DNA of 60,982 nucleotides. It comes from Cohnella fermenti. Lineage in GTDB: Bacteria > Bacillota > Bacilli > Paenibacillales > Paenibacillaceae. The notes under the pieces were generated by a model. The model worked only from the letters and a program-made list of their open reading frames with translations, was not told the DNA's origin and searched no databases. A program made the position numbers and the translations under genes. The first letter of the stretch is position 1; every line of letters begins with the position of its first letter. Location of the stretch: assembly GCF_004801405.1 (NCBI RefSeq), contig NZ_SSOB01000052.1, positions 1 to 60,982 of the forward strand. The letters run 5' to 3'. Positions 54,142 to 60,982 of the stretch are shown piece by piece.

Positions 54142-56385
54142 ATGTCTGGCTATAAGGAACTGCGGCTGGACCCGCGCTACACGAAGCCCCAGCCGACCGA
54201 TGCGGCGTTCCTCGCCGGGGAGTTGAAGACGGACAAGCCGGAGCTCGCCGACGTTCGGCGGCACCTGGACGCGAAGGAAGAAGAGCAAGCGAGAAACGCC
54301 TTCCTCAAGCGGTTCGAGGACGGGTCGATCCGGCGTTATTATTACGGCGTCCATGACGTCCCCTCGCTGATGGAGACGGCGCGGAATGCATACGGAGACA
54401 GCGCGGATGCGAAGGAGACAATCCGCGAAGCGGACCTGATCGCGGCCGGCAGCATTCCGACGCTCAAGGGGCGGCTGATCAGCTTCAAGAACGGCGAATA
54501 TCGTTGGAACGACTGGTTCTACGACAGCTCGCAATACCAGCTCCAGCTCGTCCGGTTCGCATACACGAAGTCGCTCTCCCGCGCCTACGCCCTGACCGGC
54601 GACGAGAAGTATGCCGAATGCTTCGACCGCATGATGAGCCACTTCATCGACGACAATCCGGCACCGCTCGGCGATGCGTTCCGCGTTCAGCACAACACAT
54701 GGGAACCGCTGTCGGTCGGCGTGCGGATGTTCCAACTGCCGGAAGCGTTCATTACCTTCTTCGCCTCGCCGTCCTTCCGGCCCGAGACGAAGATGAAGCT
54801 GATCAAGTCGTTCGCCGAGCATGCCCGCTACGTCCGCAAGTACCACGCGGACCATGGCAATCATGCGTGCATGCAGCTTCGCGGCCTGATCACGATCGCG
54901 CTTCTCCTGCCCGAGCTGAAGGAGGCGGAGGAATGGCTCGCTTACGGCCTTCGGGAGCTGCCCGCCTATATCCGGCAGAACGTCTACCCCGACGGGGCCC
55001 AGTTCGAGGGCAGTCCGAACTACCATATCGTTGTTATGCGGGACCTCTATGAGCTGGTCACGCTGCTCAGAGCCGTCGGTATGGACGAGAAGGAATATAC
55101 GCCGGTCCTGGAGCGGATGTACGAGCTGCTTCATCATCTCATGGCACCCGACATCAGCCTTCCGAAGTTCGGGGATACCGGCGATTCCTCCGAGAGCGAC
55201 CTCAGAGATATCATGAGCCTCGGCGCGTATCTGTTCGAGCGGCCCGACTACAAGCATGCCGGGAAGCCGAGCCTCCCGTACTCCCTGCTCTGGAGACTGG
55301 GACCCGGGGCCATCGAGCGGTACGAACGGATTCCTTCCGCGCCTTCGGAGAGAACGGCGGCGTGCTTCCCGGTCGGCGGCTATCTGATCAGCCGCGAGAG
55401 CTGGGAACGGGACGCGATGTACCTGGCGATGCGGGCCGGGATCGGCATCGCGGGCCACGCCCATTCCGATGCGCTCAGCGTGATCGTGTACACCGGCGGC
55501 AAGGAGCTGATCGCGGATTCGGGTATCGGGCTGTTCGAATGGAACAAGGAGCGCAAGCACATCGTCTCCACCCGCGCCCACAACACAGTCGTCGTCGACG
55601 GGCAGGACCAGCATGTCCGCAGCATGCACTGGTCGACGCCGCCAAGCGCCTCCTGCAAGATCTGGGACTTTCGCCCCAGCGATCGCTTCGATTACCAGTT
55701 CGCCAGCCATTTCGGCTATACGCGCTACGAAGACCCCGTCATCCATTCGCGCAAAACACTCTTCATCAAAAACCGCTGCTGCGTGATCGTCGATCTGTTC
55801 GAAGCGAAGGAGCGGCACCGCTACGAGCAACTGTTCCACCTCCCCCGCGGGGAAGCGATCTACGTTCCCGAAGCGCGGCAGATCCGCACGAACGCCCGCG
55901 ACGCCAACGTGCTTATCGCATACGCGGAGACGGCGCAGCAGCCGAACGATGCGCCAATCTCCCCCGACCTGTTGGCCGACGAACTCGGCTTAACGACCGG
56001 TCTTCTCTTCGAGAAGGGAGACTACCATCGCTCCCCCGTCGCGACCCGAACATTGGTCTCCGCCGGGCGGACGGAGCTCGCCGCCGTCATCCTGCCTTAT
56101 CGCGGGGCGGAGGCTCCCCGAATCGCCGTCCGCAGACTTCCCGTCATGCGGAACGGCTGCGAGCTGGCACCGCACGAAGCGACCGGCCTGCTGATCGAAG
56201 GCGAGGGCTGGCGGGATGCCGTCTGCCTGTACCATGACCATATCGCGGTCGATGCCTATCTCGATCACACGGGCAACCCGGTCGAAGCCTCGCTCCTTCC
56301 CGCTCCCGCCGGGATCGACGCGTTCGAGTTCGCGGGCGGGACTCATACGGATGACGTCATCGTCAAATCTTACGAACACGGCTGA
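54142..56385 (+). CDS. Heparinase II/III-family polysaccharide lyase
   Basis: 747 residues from ATG 54142 (AAAGGAGTG upstream). Alpha/alpha barrel about 60-380 with WNDWFYDSSQYQLQ, FRVQHNTWEPLSVG and DGAQFEGSPNYH; then the beta-sheet domain with GIAGHAHSDALSVIVYTGGK and RAHNTVVVDGQDQH, the hallmark lines of heparinase II/III-type lyases. Catalytic His/Tyr are present in these lines. No signal peptide, so it probably cleaves imported uronate-containing oligosaccharides in the cytoplasm. Last gene of cluster 2; exact substrate (heparin-like, alginate, other) not decidable. Confidence 0.85.
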   Translation: MSGYKELRLDPRYTKPQPTDAAFLAGELKTDKPELADVRRHLDAKEEEQARNAFLKRFEDGSIRRYYYGVHDVPSLMETARNAYGDSADAKETIREADLIAAGSIPTLKGRLISFKNGEYRWNDWFYDSSQYQLQLVRFAYTKSLSRAYALTGDEKYAECFDRMMSHFIDDNPAPLGDAFRVQHNTWEPLSVGVRMFQLPEAFITFFASPSFRPETKMKLIKSFAEHARYVRKYHADHGNHACMQLRGLITIALLLPELKEAEEWLAYGLRELPAYIRQNVYPDGAQFEGSPNYHIVVMRDLYELVTLLRAVGMDEKEYTPVLERMYELLHHLMAPDISLPKFGDTGDSSESDLRDIMSLGAYLFERPDYKHAGKPSLPYSLLWRLGPGAIERYERIPSAPSERTAACFPVGGYLISRESWERDAMYLAMRAGIGIAGHAHSDALSVIVYTGGKELIADSGIGLFEWNKERKHIVSTRAHNTVVVDGQDQHVRSMHWSTPPSASCKIWDFRPSDRFDYQFASHFGYTRYEDPVIHSRKTLFIKNRCCVIVDLFEAKERHRYEQLFHLPRGEAIYVPEARQIRTNARDANVLIAYAETAQQPNDAPISPDLLADELGLTTGLLFEKGDYHRSPVATRTLVSAGRTELAAVILPYRGAEAPRIAVRRLPVMRNGCELAPHEATGLLIEGEGWRDAVCLYHDHIAVDAYLDHTGNPVEASLLPAPAGIDAFEFAGGTHTDDVIVKSYEHG

Positions 56386-56404
56386 GCGCCGGGTCGATCG
56401 TCCA

Positions 56405-56800
56405 TCATCGATACCTGAGAAAGAAGCAAGCCTGGGGGGGGCGTACCCGGGCTTGCTTCTCTTCTCTCATAATGCCATATAGACGGCGCCTCCGGCCGCC
56501 TCCCGTTCGCGGTAACGTTGCACGCAGCGGCATCGGCTTATTTTCAAATCGACAGGCTCTACCGCTTCTTCTTTGCTTTTTTCTTCTTGGACGCTGGAAG
56601 CCTTTCCGCACCTCCACCAAGCTTCCAGTCGCTCGGAACATCTCGAACGTGTTGCCTGCGAATACCTTATTCTCATAGAAAGCCGCCTCTGCATGAAGCA
56701 CTTCCAGCCTGCCGCCCGCCAGCCTATCGATCATCAAGTGTTCGACCTTCGAACATCCCGCCTTGTCCAACGCCAGATAGACGGAATCGTCCGTCCGATC
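56405..56800 (-). pseudogene. Unassigned frame downstream of the HIRAN gene
   Basis: On the minus strand a frame beginning near 56800 reads TDFAGLIDFFLDRTDDSVYL, then LDKAGCSKVEHLMIDRLAGG and a basic tail, with no clear start codon or ribosome binding site and no clear end: the tail is Lys/Arg-rich in two frames, and the frame runs through the cluster 2 terminator. It may be the frameshifted rest of the HIRAN gene or the remains of a separate gene. I do not recognise it. Confidence 0.35.
56423..56465 (+). terminator. Terminator of glycan cluster 2
   Basis: GAAGCAAGCC and GGCTTGCTTC pair around a 17-base loop, followed by TCTTCTCT. It lies 37 bp after the lyase stop. The minus-strand reading also has a pyrimidine-poor tail, so it mainly works on the plus strand. 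Confidence 0.75.
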
Positions 56801-56814
56801 CAGGAAGAAGTCGA

Positions 56815-57126
56815 TCAGCCCCGCGAAATCCGTCGCCCTTTGCTTGCGCTAGTGAAGCATGACACATCAAGTTCTTCCGATTGAAGGCCAGCCAGGCGCA
56901 GCTCCCCATAGATGCGACCTGCATTCCGGCAGCCTCTCGGCACCGTGTGAATGCTATTCGCAACATAGCCGATGATCCCCATAGGGGGAATCTCCGCTGC
57001 AATCGCTTCTTCGTCATGCGGATTGTCCGGTTCCTTCCGGAAGTGGATGGGCTGGCCCGGCTTATGCAGACTCGCCCCGTAATAATGATTCATCCCCGTA
57101 ATCGCAACGAATGCAATAAATTCCAT
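56815..57126 (-). CDS. HIRAN-domain protein
   Basis: 103 residues, almost entirely a HIRAN domain: FVAITGMNHYYGASLHKPGQ, FRKEPDNPHDEEAIAAE, MGIIGYVANSIHTVPRG and GRIYGEL. HIRAN domains bind DNA ends or stalled forks in larger repair proteins; stand-alone copies in Firmicutes have unknown roles. ATG 57126 follows GAGGTG; an ATG 18 bases earlier is possible. The last 20 residues look atypical, so a frameshift near the end is possible. Confidence 0.7.
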   Translation of the reverse strand: MEFIAFVAITGMNHYYGASLHKPGQPIHFRKEPDNPHDEEAIAAEIPPMGIIGYVANSIHTVPRGCRNAGRIYGELRLAGLQSEELDVSCFTSASKGRRISRG

Positions 57127-57216
57127 TCCGTTCACCTCAATCATAATGTCGATCTGACACCATTCTAAAGGGAAACCCGGACAACCATCTGTCAGCGAAT
57201 ATTTGTTCGCCCAAAC

Positions 57217-57247
57217 AAAAAAGCCCGCTTCATCAAGAAGCGAGGCT
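57217..57247 (-). terminator. Terminator of the coiled-coil gene
   Basis: Minus strand: AGCCTCGCTTC, loop TTGAT, GAAGCGGGCT and TTTTTT. Good stem and T tract, 48 bp after the stop of the coiled-coil protein gene. Confidence 0.85.
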
Positions 57248-57294
57248 GTGCGGGTAACAGGAATAATTTATGTAAGTGACCTGTGCAGGGGAGA

Positions 57295-57879
57295 CTATTG
57301 CCGGCTAAACTTCTCAAGCTCGGACTCTACACGGAACACTCTTTTATTTAGAGCGGAAATCTCGAACCCATGGTCCAGAAAATGGTTGTTCGACTTCTCT
57401 AAGAGTGCAATAATATCGAGAGGTTGTCCATCTTCCAAACGAACAACGGCCTGGTAAATTTGATCGACCTGAACCGCCATCTGCTTCTGATTCTGATCGA
57501 TACGATCGACTCGTTCATCGATGCGATCAACCTTAAGCGTCAGTTGTTGCTGTTGCTCATCGATGTGGTTGACTCGTTCATCGATGCGGTCAACCTTAAG
57601 CGTCAGTTGTTGCTGTTGCTCATCGATGTGGTTGACCCGTTCATCGATGCGATTGACTCGTTCATCGATACGATCAACCTTAAGCGTCAGTTGTTGCTGT
57701 TGCTCATCGATACGATCGACTCGTTCATCGATACGGTTGACCCGTTCATCGATGCGATCAACCTTGTGCGCCATCTGTTGCTGTTGTTGATCAATACGGT
57801 CGATCTGATTTGCCATTTGACCAAATTGGCTTTTGAGTGATTGAAACTCATCCACCAATTGCTTCAGCAGTTGCTCCAA
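57295..57879 (-). CDS. Coiled-coil protein with heptad repeats
   Basis: 194 residues from TTG 57879, chosen because AAAGGTGGG stands 7 bases upstream; an in-frame longer version would overlap the divergent ligase gene. The middle is a regular heptad array with units VDRIDER and QQQQLTL, about fifteen 7-residue repeats, so a long parallel coiled coil. The N-terminus (EQLLKQLVDEFQSLKSQFGQ) and C-terminus (LDIIALLEKSN) resemble small Paenibacillus/Bacillus proteins of unknown function. No membrane segment. The DNA repeats as 21-bp units, so length variation among strains is likely. Confidence 0.75.
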   Translation of the reverse strand: MEQLLKQLVDEFQSLKSQFGQMANQIDRIDQQQQQMAHKVDRIDERVNRIDERVDRIDEQQQQLTLKVDRIDERVNRIDERVNHIDEQQQQLTLKVDRIDERVNHIDEQQQQLTLKVDRIDERVDRIDQNQKQMAVQVDQIYQAVVRLEDGQPLDIIALLEKSNNHFLDHGFEISALNKRVFRVESELEKFSRQ

Positions 57880-57963
57880 ATCAAATCCCACCTTTCTTCT
57901 ATTAATTATATCATGAATTGGAATCGAGTCATACCGATTTCGTTCGACAAAGGAGGTACGTTC

Positions 57964-58524
57964 ATGCACCTATTCACCGCACTCCCTATTCCACTATTTG
58001 CTGCTGAAGCGCTGCACGTGTGGAGCGATCGCAATCGCGAATCCTTGCCTTTCCGCAAGCGGACGCATCCGCTCGACTACCATCTGACGCTTCAATTCCT
58101 CGGCGCTGTGCCGGACGAGCGGGTTCCAGAACTGCTTCGCGCTCTAGGCGGTGTCCGGTTCTCCCCATTCCGGATCATGCTAAGCGGAACTGGAACGTTC
58201 GGTCAGCCGGTAGCCCCTCGGGTGCTGTACAGCACCGTTGATGGCGACTTGGACGGACTGCGCTCGCTGCACACATCCATCCTTCAAGCGACTGCACCGC
58301 TTGGCTACTTGCCCGAGGATCGTCCATTTGCCCCGCACATCACCATCGCCCGCCGATTCGACGCAGGCGCGGGAGCCTCCTGGGATGCCCGCCTACTGGG
58401 GACTATGCCCGCCGGAGCCGCGTGGATCGCAGACCGATTCGCGCTCATGCGCACGCACCTGAACGCTTCGCCCATGTATGAGACCGTTCGCGAGTTCCCG
58501 GCGATTCCTGAAGCGAGGGGATAA
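57964..58524 (+). CDS. thpR: ThpR-like 2'-5' RNA ligase / cyclic phosphodiesterase
   Basis: 186 residues of the 2H phosphoesterase superfamily. The two HxTx motifs are HLTL (His40) and HITI (His125), at the spacing usual for ThpR/LigT. Such enzymes open 2',3'-cyclic phosphates and can join tRNA halves in vitro. ATG 57964 follows AAAGGAGG with 7-base spacing. Divergent from the coiled-coil gene (85 bp between starts). Confidence 0.85.
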   Translation: MHLFTALPIPLFAAEALHVWSDRNRESLPFRKRTHPLDYHLTLQFLGAVPDERVPELLRALGGVRFSPFRIMLSGTGTFGQPVAPRVLYSTVDGDLDGLRSLHTSILQATAPLGYLPEDRPFAPHITIARRFDAGAGASWDARLLGTMPAGAAWIADRFALMRTHLNASPMYETVREFPAIPEARG

Positions 58525-58623
58525 GGCACCGCCCGGTCGTGTTGGTGCCCCCTGACTCGCGGGGATAAGACACTGTTCGCACGCAACCGAACCAATTCAA
58601 AGCAGAGGAGTTCTGGGAAAAAA

Positions 58624-58956
58624 ATGCCGCTCTTGTTCTCGATATCGATATTCGTTCTTGCGGGGCTTGCGGAGATTGGCGGGGGCTACCTCGTCTGGCT
58701 CTGGCTCCGGGAGGGCAAACCGATCGGCTACGGCTTGATCGGCGGCCTCATCCTTGTCGCTTACGGAATCATTCCGACGTTCCAGAACTTTCCTTCCTTC
58801 GGCCGGGTGTACGCGGCATATGGCGGCGTGTTTATCCTGCTCGCCGTGCTGTGGGGCTGGCTCGTCGACAAGCGGACACCAGACCTGTACGACTGGATCG
58901 GCTCCGCCGTCTGCCTGGCCGGAGTAGCGATCATGCTCTGGGCTCCGCGCGGCTAA
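58624..58956 (+). CDS. YnfA-family small membrane protein
   Basis: 110 residues, four hydrophobic segments, highly typical UPF0060/YnfA sequence: ISIFVLAGLAEIGGGYLVW, FGRVYAAYGGVFI, and DKRTPDLYDWIGSAVCLAG. YnfA proteins form dimers related to small multidrug resistance transporters. It is 99 bp after the ligase gene; ATG behind GAGGAG, with somewhat long spacing. Confidence 0.9.
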   Translation: MPLLFSISIFVLAGLAEIGGGYLVWLWLREGKPIGYGLIGGLILVAYGIIPTFQNFPSFGRVYAAYGGVFILLAVLWGWLVDKRTPDLYDWIGSAVCLAGVAIMLWAPRG

Positions 58957-58967
58957 ACCGCTAAAAA

Positions 58968-59010
58968 AGCAAAAGGGGGCCTCGGACATGGATCAAGGAG
59001 CCCCTTCCGC
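58968..59010 (-). terminator. Possible terminator of rocA
   Basis: Minus strand: AAGGGGCTCCTTGATCCATG then TCCGAGGCCCCCTTTT. The stem AAGGGGCTCC/GAGGCCCCCTT is imperfect (one bulge) and is followed by TTTT. It sits right after the rocA stop and faces ynfA, so it may serve both. Confidence 0.6.
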
Positions 59011-59015
59011 TATAT

Positions 59016-60629
59016 TTATTTCTTGACCGCAATCGCCTTCGCCTGCGTGAACAGCAGGAGGTAGTCATGTCCGCCTGCCTTCGAGTCCGTTCCCGACAGG
59101 TTGAAGCCGCCGAATGGATGCGCGCCGACCAGCGCACCTGTGCACTTGCGGTTTACGTACAGATTGCCGCAATGCATCGTCTCCAGCGCTTCTTCGATTC
59201 GCCCCTCGTCGCTCGAGAAAAACGAGCCGGTGAGGCCAAACTCCGTATCGTTGTACAGCGCGATCGCCTCGCGCCAGTCCTTGGCCTTGCCGATAGCGAG
59301 CACCGGGCCGAAAATCTCCTCTTGCATAAGCCGGGCCTTGCCGTCCACGTCTGCGAACACTGTCGGCTGGATGTAGTAGCCGTCGCAACTGTCCGCTTCC
59401 GTCCGGCTCCCCTCGGCCCGGCCGACCTCCGCCGGGCCGCCTCCCGCGAGCAGCCGTCCTTCTTCCTTGCCGAGCTCGATATAAGCCAGAATTCGGCGGT
59501 AGGAAGCTTCGTCGATGACCGGCCCAATCGCGCAATTGCGCTCCGGCAAGCCGACCGCGAGCCGCTTGGTCAGCGCGACAACCTTCGCCGCGATCTCGTC
59601 GTACACCGGCTCGACCACGATGGCGCGGGACCCGGCGGAGCACTTCTGTCCCTGGAAGCCGAACGCCGAGGCGACAATCGCCTGTGCCGCCGCGTCCAGG
59701 TCGGCCGTCTCGTCGACGACAATGCCGTCCTTGCCGCCCATCTCGGCGACGAGCCGCTTGATCCAGATCTGCCTCGGCGCCGCCTCGGCCGCCAGACGGC
59801 TAATGTGCAGGCCGACCTCCTTCGAGCCGGTGAAGCTGACGAAGCGCGTCTTCGGATGGCTCGTCAAGTAATCGCCGATCTCGGCCCCGCTCCCCGGAAC
59901 GTAGTTGATGACGCCCGGAGGCAGACCGGCCTCCTCCATCAGCTCTGCGAACTTGTGCGCGATGACCGGTGTCGCAGACGCCGGCTTGAGCAGCACCGCG
60001 TTGCCGGAGACAACCGCCGCACTCGTCATGCCGGCGCAGATCGCGAGCGGGAAGTTCCACGGCGGGATGACGACGCCAACCCCGAGCGGGATGTACCGCA
60101 GCTCGCCCGTCTCGCCAGGCGCCTGCGTCAGCGGCATCGTCTCGTTGATTCGGCTCAAGCGAATCATCTCGCGGGCGTAGAACTCGAGGAAGTCGATCGC
60201 CTCCGCCGTGTCGGCGTCCGCTTCGGCGTAGTTCTTGCCCGACTCGAGCAGCATCGCGGCGGAGAAGTCGTGCTTCCGCTCGCGCAGCAGCGCAGCAGCG
60301 CGGAACAGCACCGCCGCCCGCTCCCTTGCGGGCACCCGCTTCCACGTCTCGAAGCCCGCAAGCGCGGCCTGCATCGCCCTCTCCGCCAGCTCGCGGTCCG
60401 CCTTGCTCACACGGCCGACAACCTCGCCGAGACGGCCCGGGTTGACCGAGACAATCTTCTCCGCCGTGTAAATCCGCTCCGCCCCGATGCGCAGCGGATA
60501 CTCCGCGCCAAGCGACGCCTTCGCCCTCGCGATCGCCGCTTCCATTGCCACCCGATTCTCCTCCAGCGAGAAGTCGGTGAACGGCTCGTTGACGAACGGG
60601 CCACTAACTGGGTCCGGTGAACTTCCCAT
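59016..60629 (-). CDS. rocA: L-glutamate gamma-semialdehyde dehydrogenase (RocA/PruA)
   Basis: 537 residues. It oxidises glutamate gamma-semialdehyde (from proline or arginine) to glutamate with NAD+. Aldehyde dehydrogenase residues: N192 in PPWNFPLAI, general base E296 in VAEMGGKDG, catalytic Cys330 in FGFQGQKCSAGSR. The length, the ETMPLTQAPGE line and NLYVNRKCTGALVGAHPFGG mark the RocA/PruA group. ATG 60629 is preferred, with GAAGGGAG upstream; a longer frame upstream has no ribosome binding site. No other arginine or proline catabolic gene is nearby. Confidence 0.93.
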   Translation of the reverse strand: MGSSPDPVSGPFVNEPFTDFSLEENRVAMEAAIARAKASLGAEYPLRIGAERIYTAEKIVSVNPGRLGEVVGRVSKADRELAERAMQAALAGFETWKRVPARERAAVLFRAAALLRERKHDFSAAMLLESGKNYAEADADTAEAIDFLEFYAREMIRLSRINETMPLTQAPGETGELRYIPLGVGVVIPPWNFPLAICAGMTSAAVVSGNAVLLKPASATPVIAHKFAELMEEAGLPPGVINYVPGSGAEIGDYLTSHPKTRFVSFTGSKEVGLHISRLAAEAAPRQIWIKRLVAEMGGKDGIVVDETADLDAAAQAIVASAFGFQGQKCSAGSRAIVVEPVYDEIAAKVVALTKRLAVGLPERNCAIGPVIDEASYRRILAYIELGKEEGRLLAGGGPAEVGRAEGSRTEADSCDGYYIQPTVFADVDGKARLMQEEIFGPVLAIGKAKDWREAIALYNDTEFGLTGSFFSSDEGRIEEALETMHCGNLYVNRKCTGALVGAHPFGGFNLSGTDSKAGGHDYLLLFTQAKAIAVKK

Positions 60630-60835
60630 GCTCCGCAGCTCCCTTCGCAGAACAGTCTTGTCACCATATATATGCCCAGCCCGCCGCGCTCGTTCATTCG
60701 ACTTCGCTATCGTTTGAATACTGCTAAACAACCTGCATCGCCGACCAACGGCCCCCAGCGATCATTTTTGGACTAAACCGCTGTCGCGGTGGTAAGAGCT
60801 CAAACGCTCAGCGTAAACGAAACATTCCATTTGTG

Positions 60836-60927
60836 ATGGGACATGCGATGTGTTCAGAAAGGACATCTCTTAAACTAGATAGCAGCCCACTGCGAATCCA
60901 GTTGAAGGAGATGTCCCTATGTCCCAT
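60836..60927 (+). repeat. Nested inverted repeats around the recombinase start
   Basis: ATGGGACAT (60836-60844) pairs with ATGTCCCAT (60919-60927), and GGACATCTC (60861-60869) pairs with GAGATGTCC (60908-60916). The right arms contain part of the ribosome binding site (AAGGAG, 60905-60910) and the start codon (60919). The 289-bp gap 60630-60918 otherwise holds no gene. Confidence 0.8.
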
Positions 60928-60982
60928 CATGAACAAATTGTATCCAAACTGCAAGAAGATCTTCTGCTCCGAGGGTTTGCGC
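60919..60982 (+). CDS. N-terminus of a probable tyrosine recombinase of a mobile element (partial)
   Basis: Only 21 codons before the window ends: MSHHEQIVSKLQEDLLLRGF. This pattern (basic start, then LxxDLxLRGF) is typical of the N-terminal core-binding domain of short tyrosine recombinases/integrases carried by insertion elements. AAGGAG is 8 bases before ATG 60919; another ATG at 60911 in a different frame has worse spacing. Too short to be certain. Confidence 0.5.
   Translation, partial: MSHHEQIVSKLQEDLLLRGFA

Overview
The window looks like a chromosome segment of a high-GC member of the Paenibacillaceae (Paenibacillus or Cohnella type). The reasons are paired YesM/YesN-type two-component systems, LplA/LplB/LplC-type sugar ABC importers without their own ATPase, S-layer-anchored polysaccharide lyases, strong AGGAGG ribosome binding sites and frequent TTG or GTG starts. 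This is inferred from gene content; no rRNA or tRNA gene is present to confirm it. I found no CRISPR array.

Layout. (1) 1-124: 5' end of a class C-like group II intron, inserted just past a terminator-like hairpin. (2) 242-14706, all minus: glycan-use cluster 1. Reading 5' to 3' it encodes a YesN regulator, YesM kinase, BNR/sialidase-fold protein, two permeases, lipoprotein binding protein, secreted GH10 enzyme, second BNR protein with a LamG-like tail, a sugar isomerase-like barrel and an M55 D-aminopeptidase. (3) 14846-14916: probable group II intron relic. (4) 14988-16051: DUF6155 and UPF0158 genes. (5) 16138-25297, minus: complete type II Wadjet operon (JetA-JetB-JetC-JetD) extended by a translationally overlapping GNAT-like gene and a 59-residue gene that ends just before a strong terminator. 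(6) 25454-30203: YfbR-like HD nucleotidase (minus), then a small conserved gene and a heterodimeric ABC exporter (plus) behind a promoter that carries four GTATAC sites. (7) 30569-36979, plus: a 1602-residue SLH-anchored lyase, a permuted papain-fold protein and a GNAT acetyltransferase. (8) 37006-37183: four copies of an AT-rich intergenic repeat at about 51-bp spacing. (9) 37297-42097, minus: cellulase-like hydrolase and DUF5107/TPR protein; then a plus-strand LLM flavin oxidoreductase. (10) 43368-46824, minus: a decayed defence-like island with a broken nucleotidyltransferase and its small partner, a possible JetA-type N-terminal fragment, and an MmeI-like methyltransferase lacking its nuclease domain. 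(11) 46938-56385: glycan-use cluster 2, a YesM/YesN pair divergent from binding protein, two permeases and a heparinase II/III-family lyase. (12) 56405-60629: HIRAN-domain gene, coiled-coil repeat protein, ThpR-like 2'-5' RNA ligase, YnfA and RocA. (13) 60836-end: start of a mobile tyrosine-recombinase-like gene whose start region lies in inverted repeats.

How the parts work together. In both glycan clusters the kinase and regulator probably sense extracellular oligosaccharide and switch on the adjacent importer and enzymes. Energy would come from a shared MsmX-type ATPase encoded elsewhere. The Wadjet operon should give anti-plasmid defence: JetABC as an SMC-type loop-extruding motor and JetD as the Toprim nuclease. 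The most novel-looking points are the two extra genes welded to the Wadjet operon, the GTATAC operator array, the phased intergenic repeats and the self-sequestering start of the recombinase gene. All functions are assigned by reading motifs; no database search was run.
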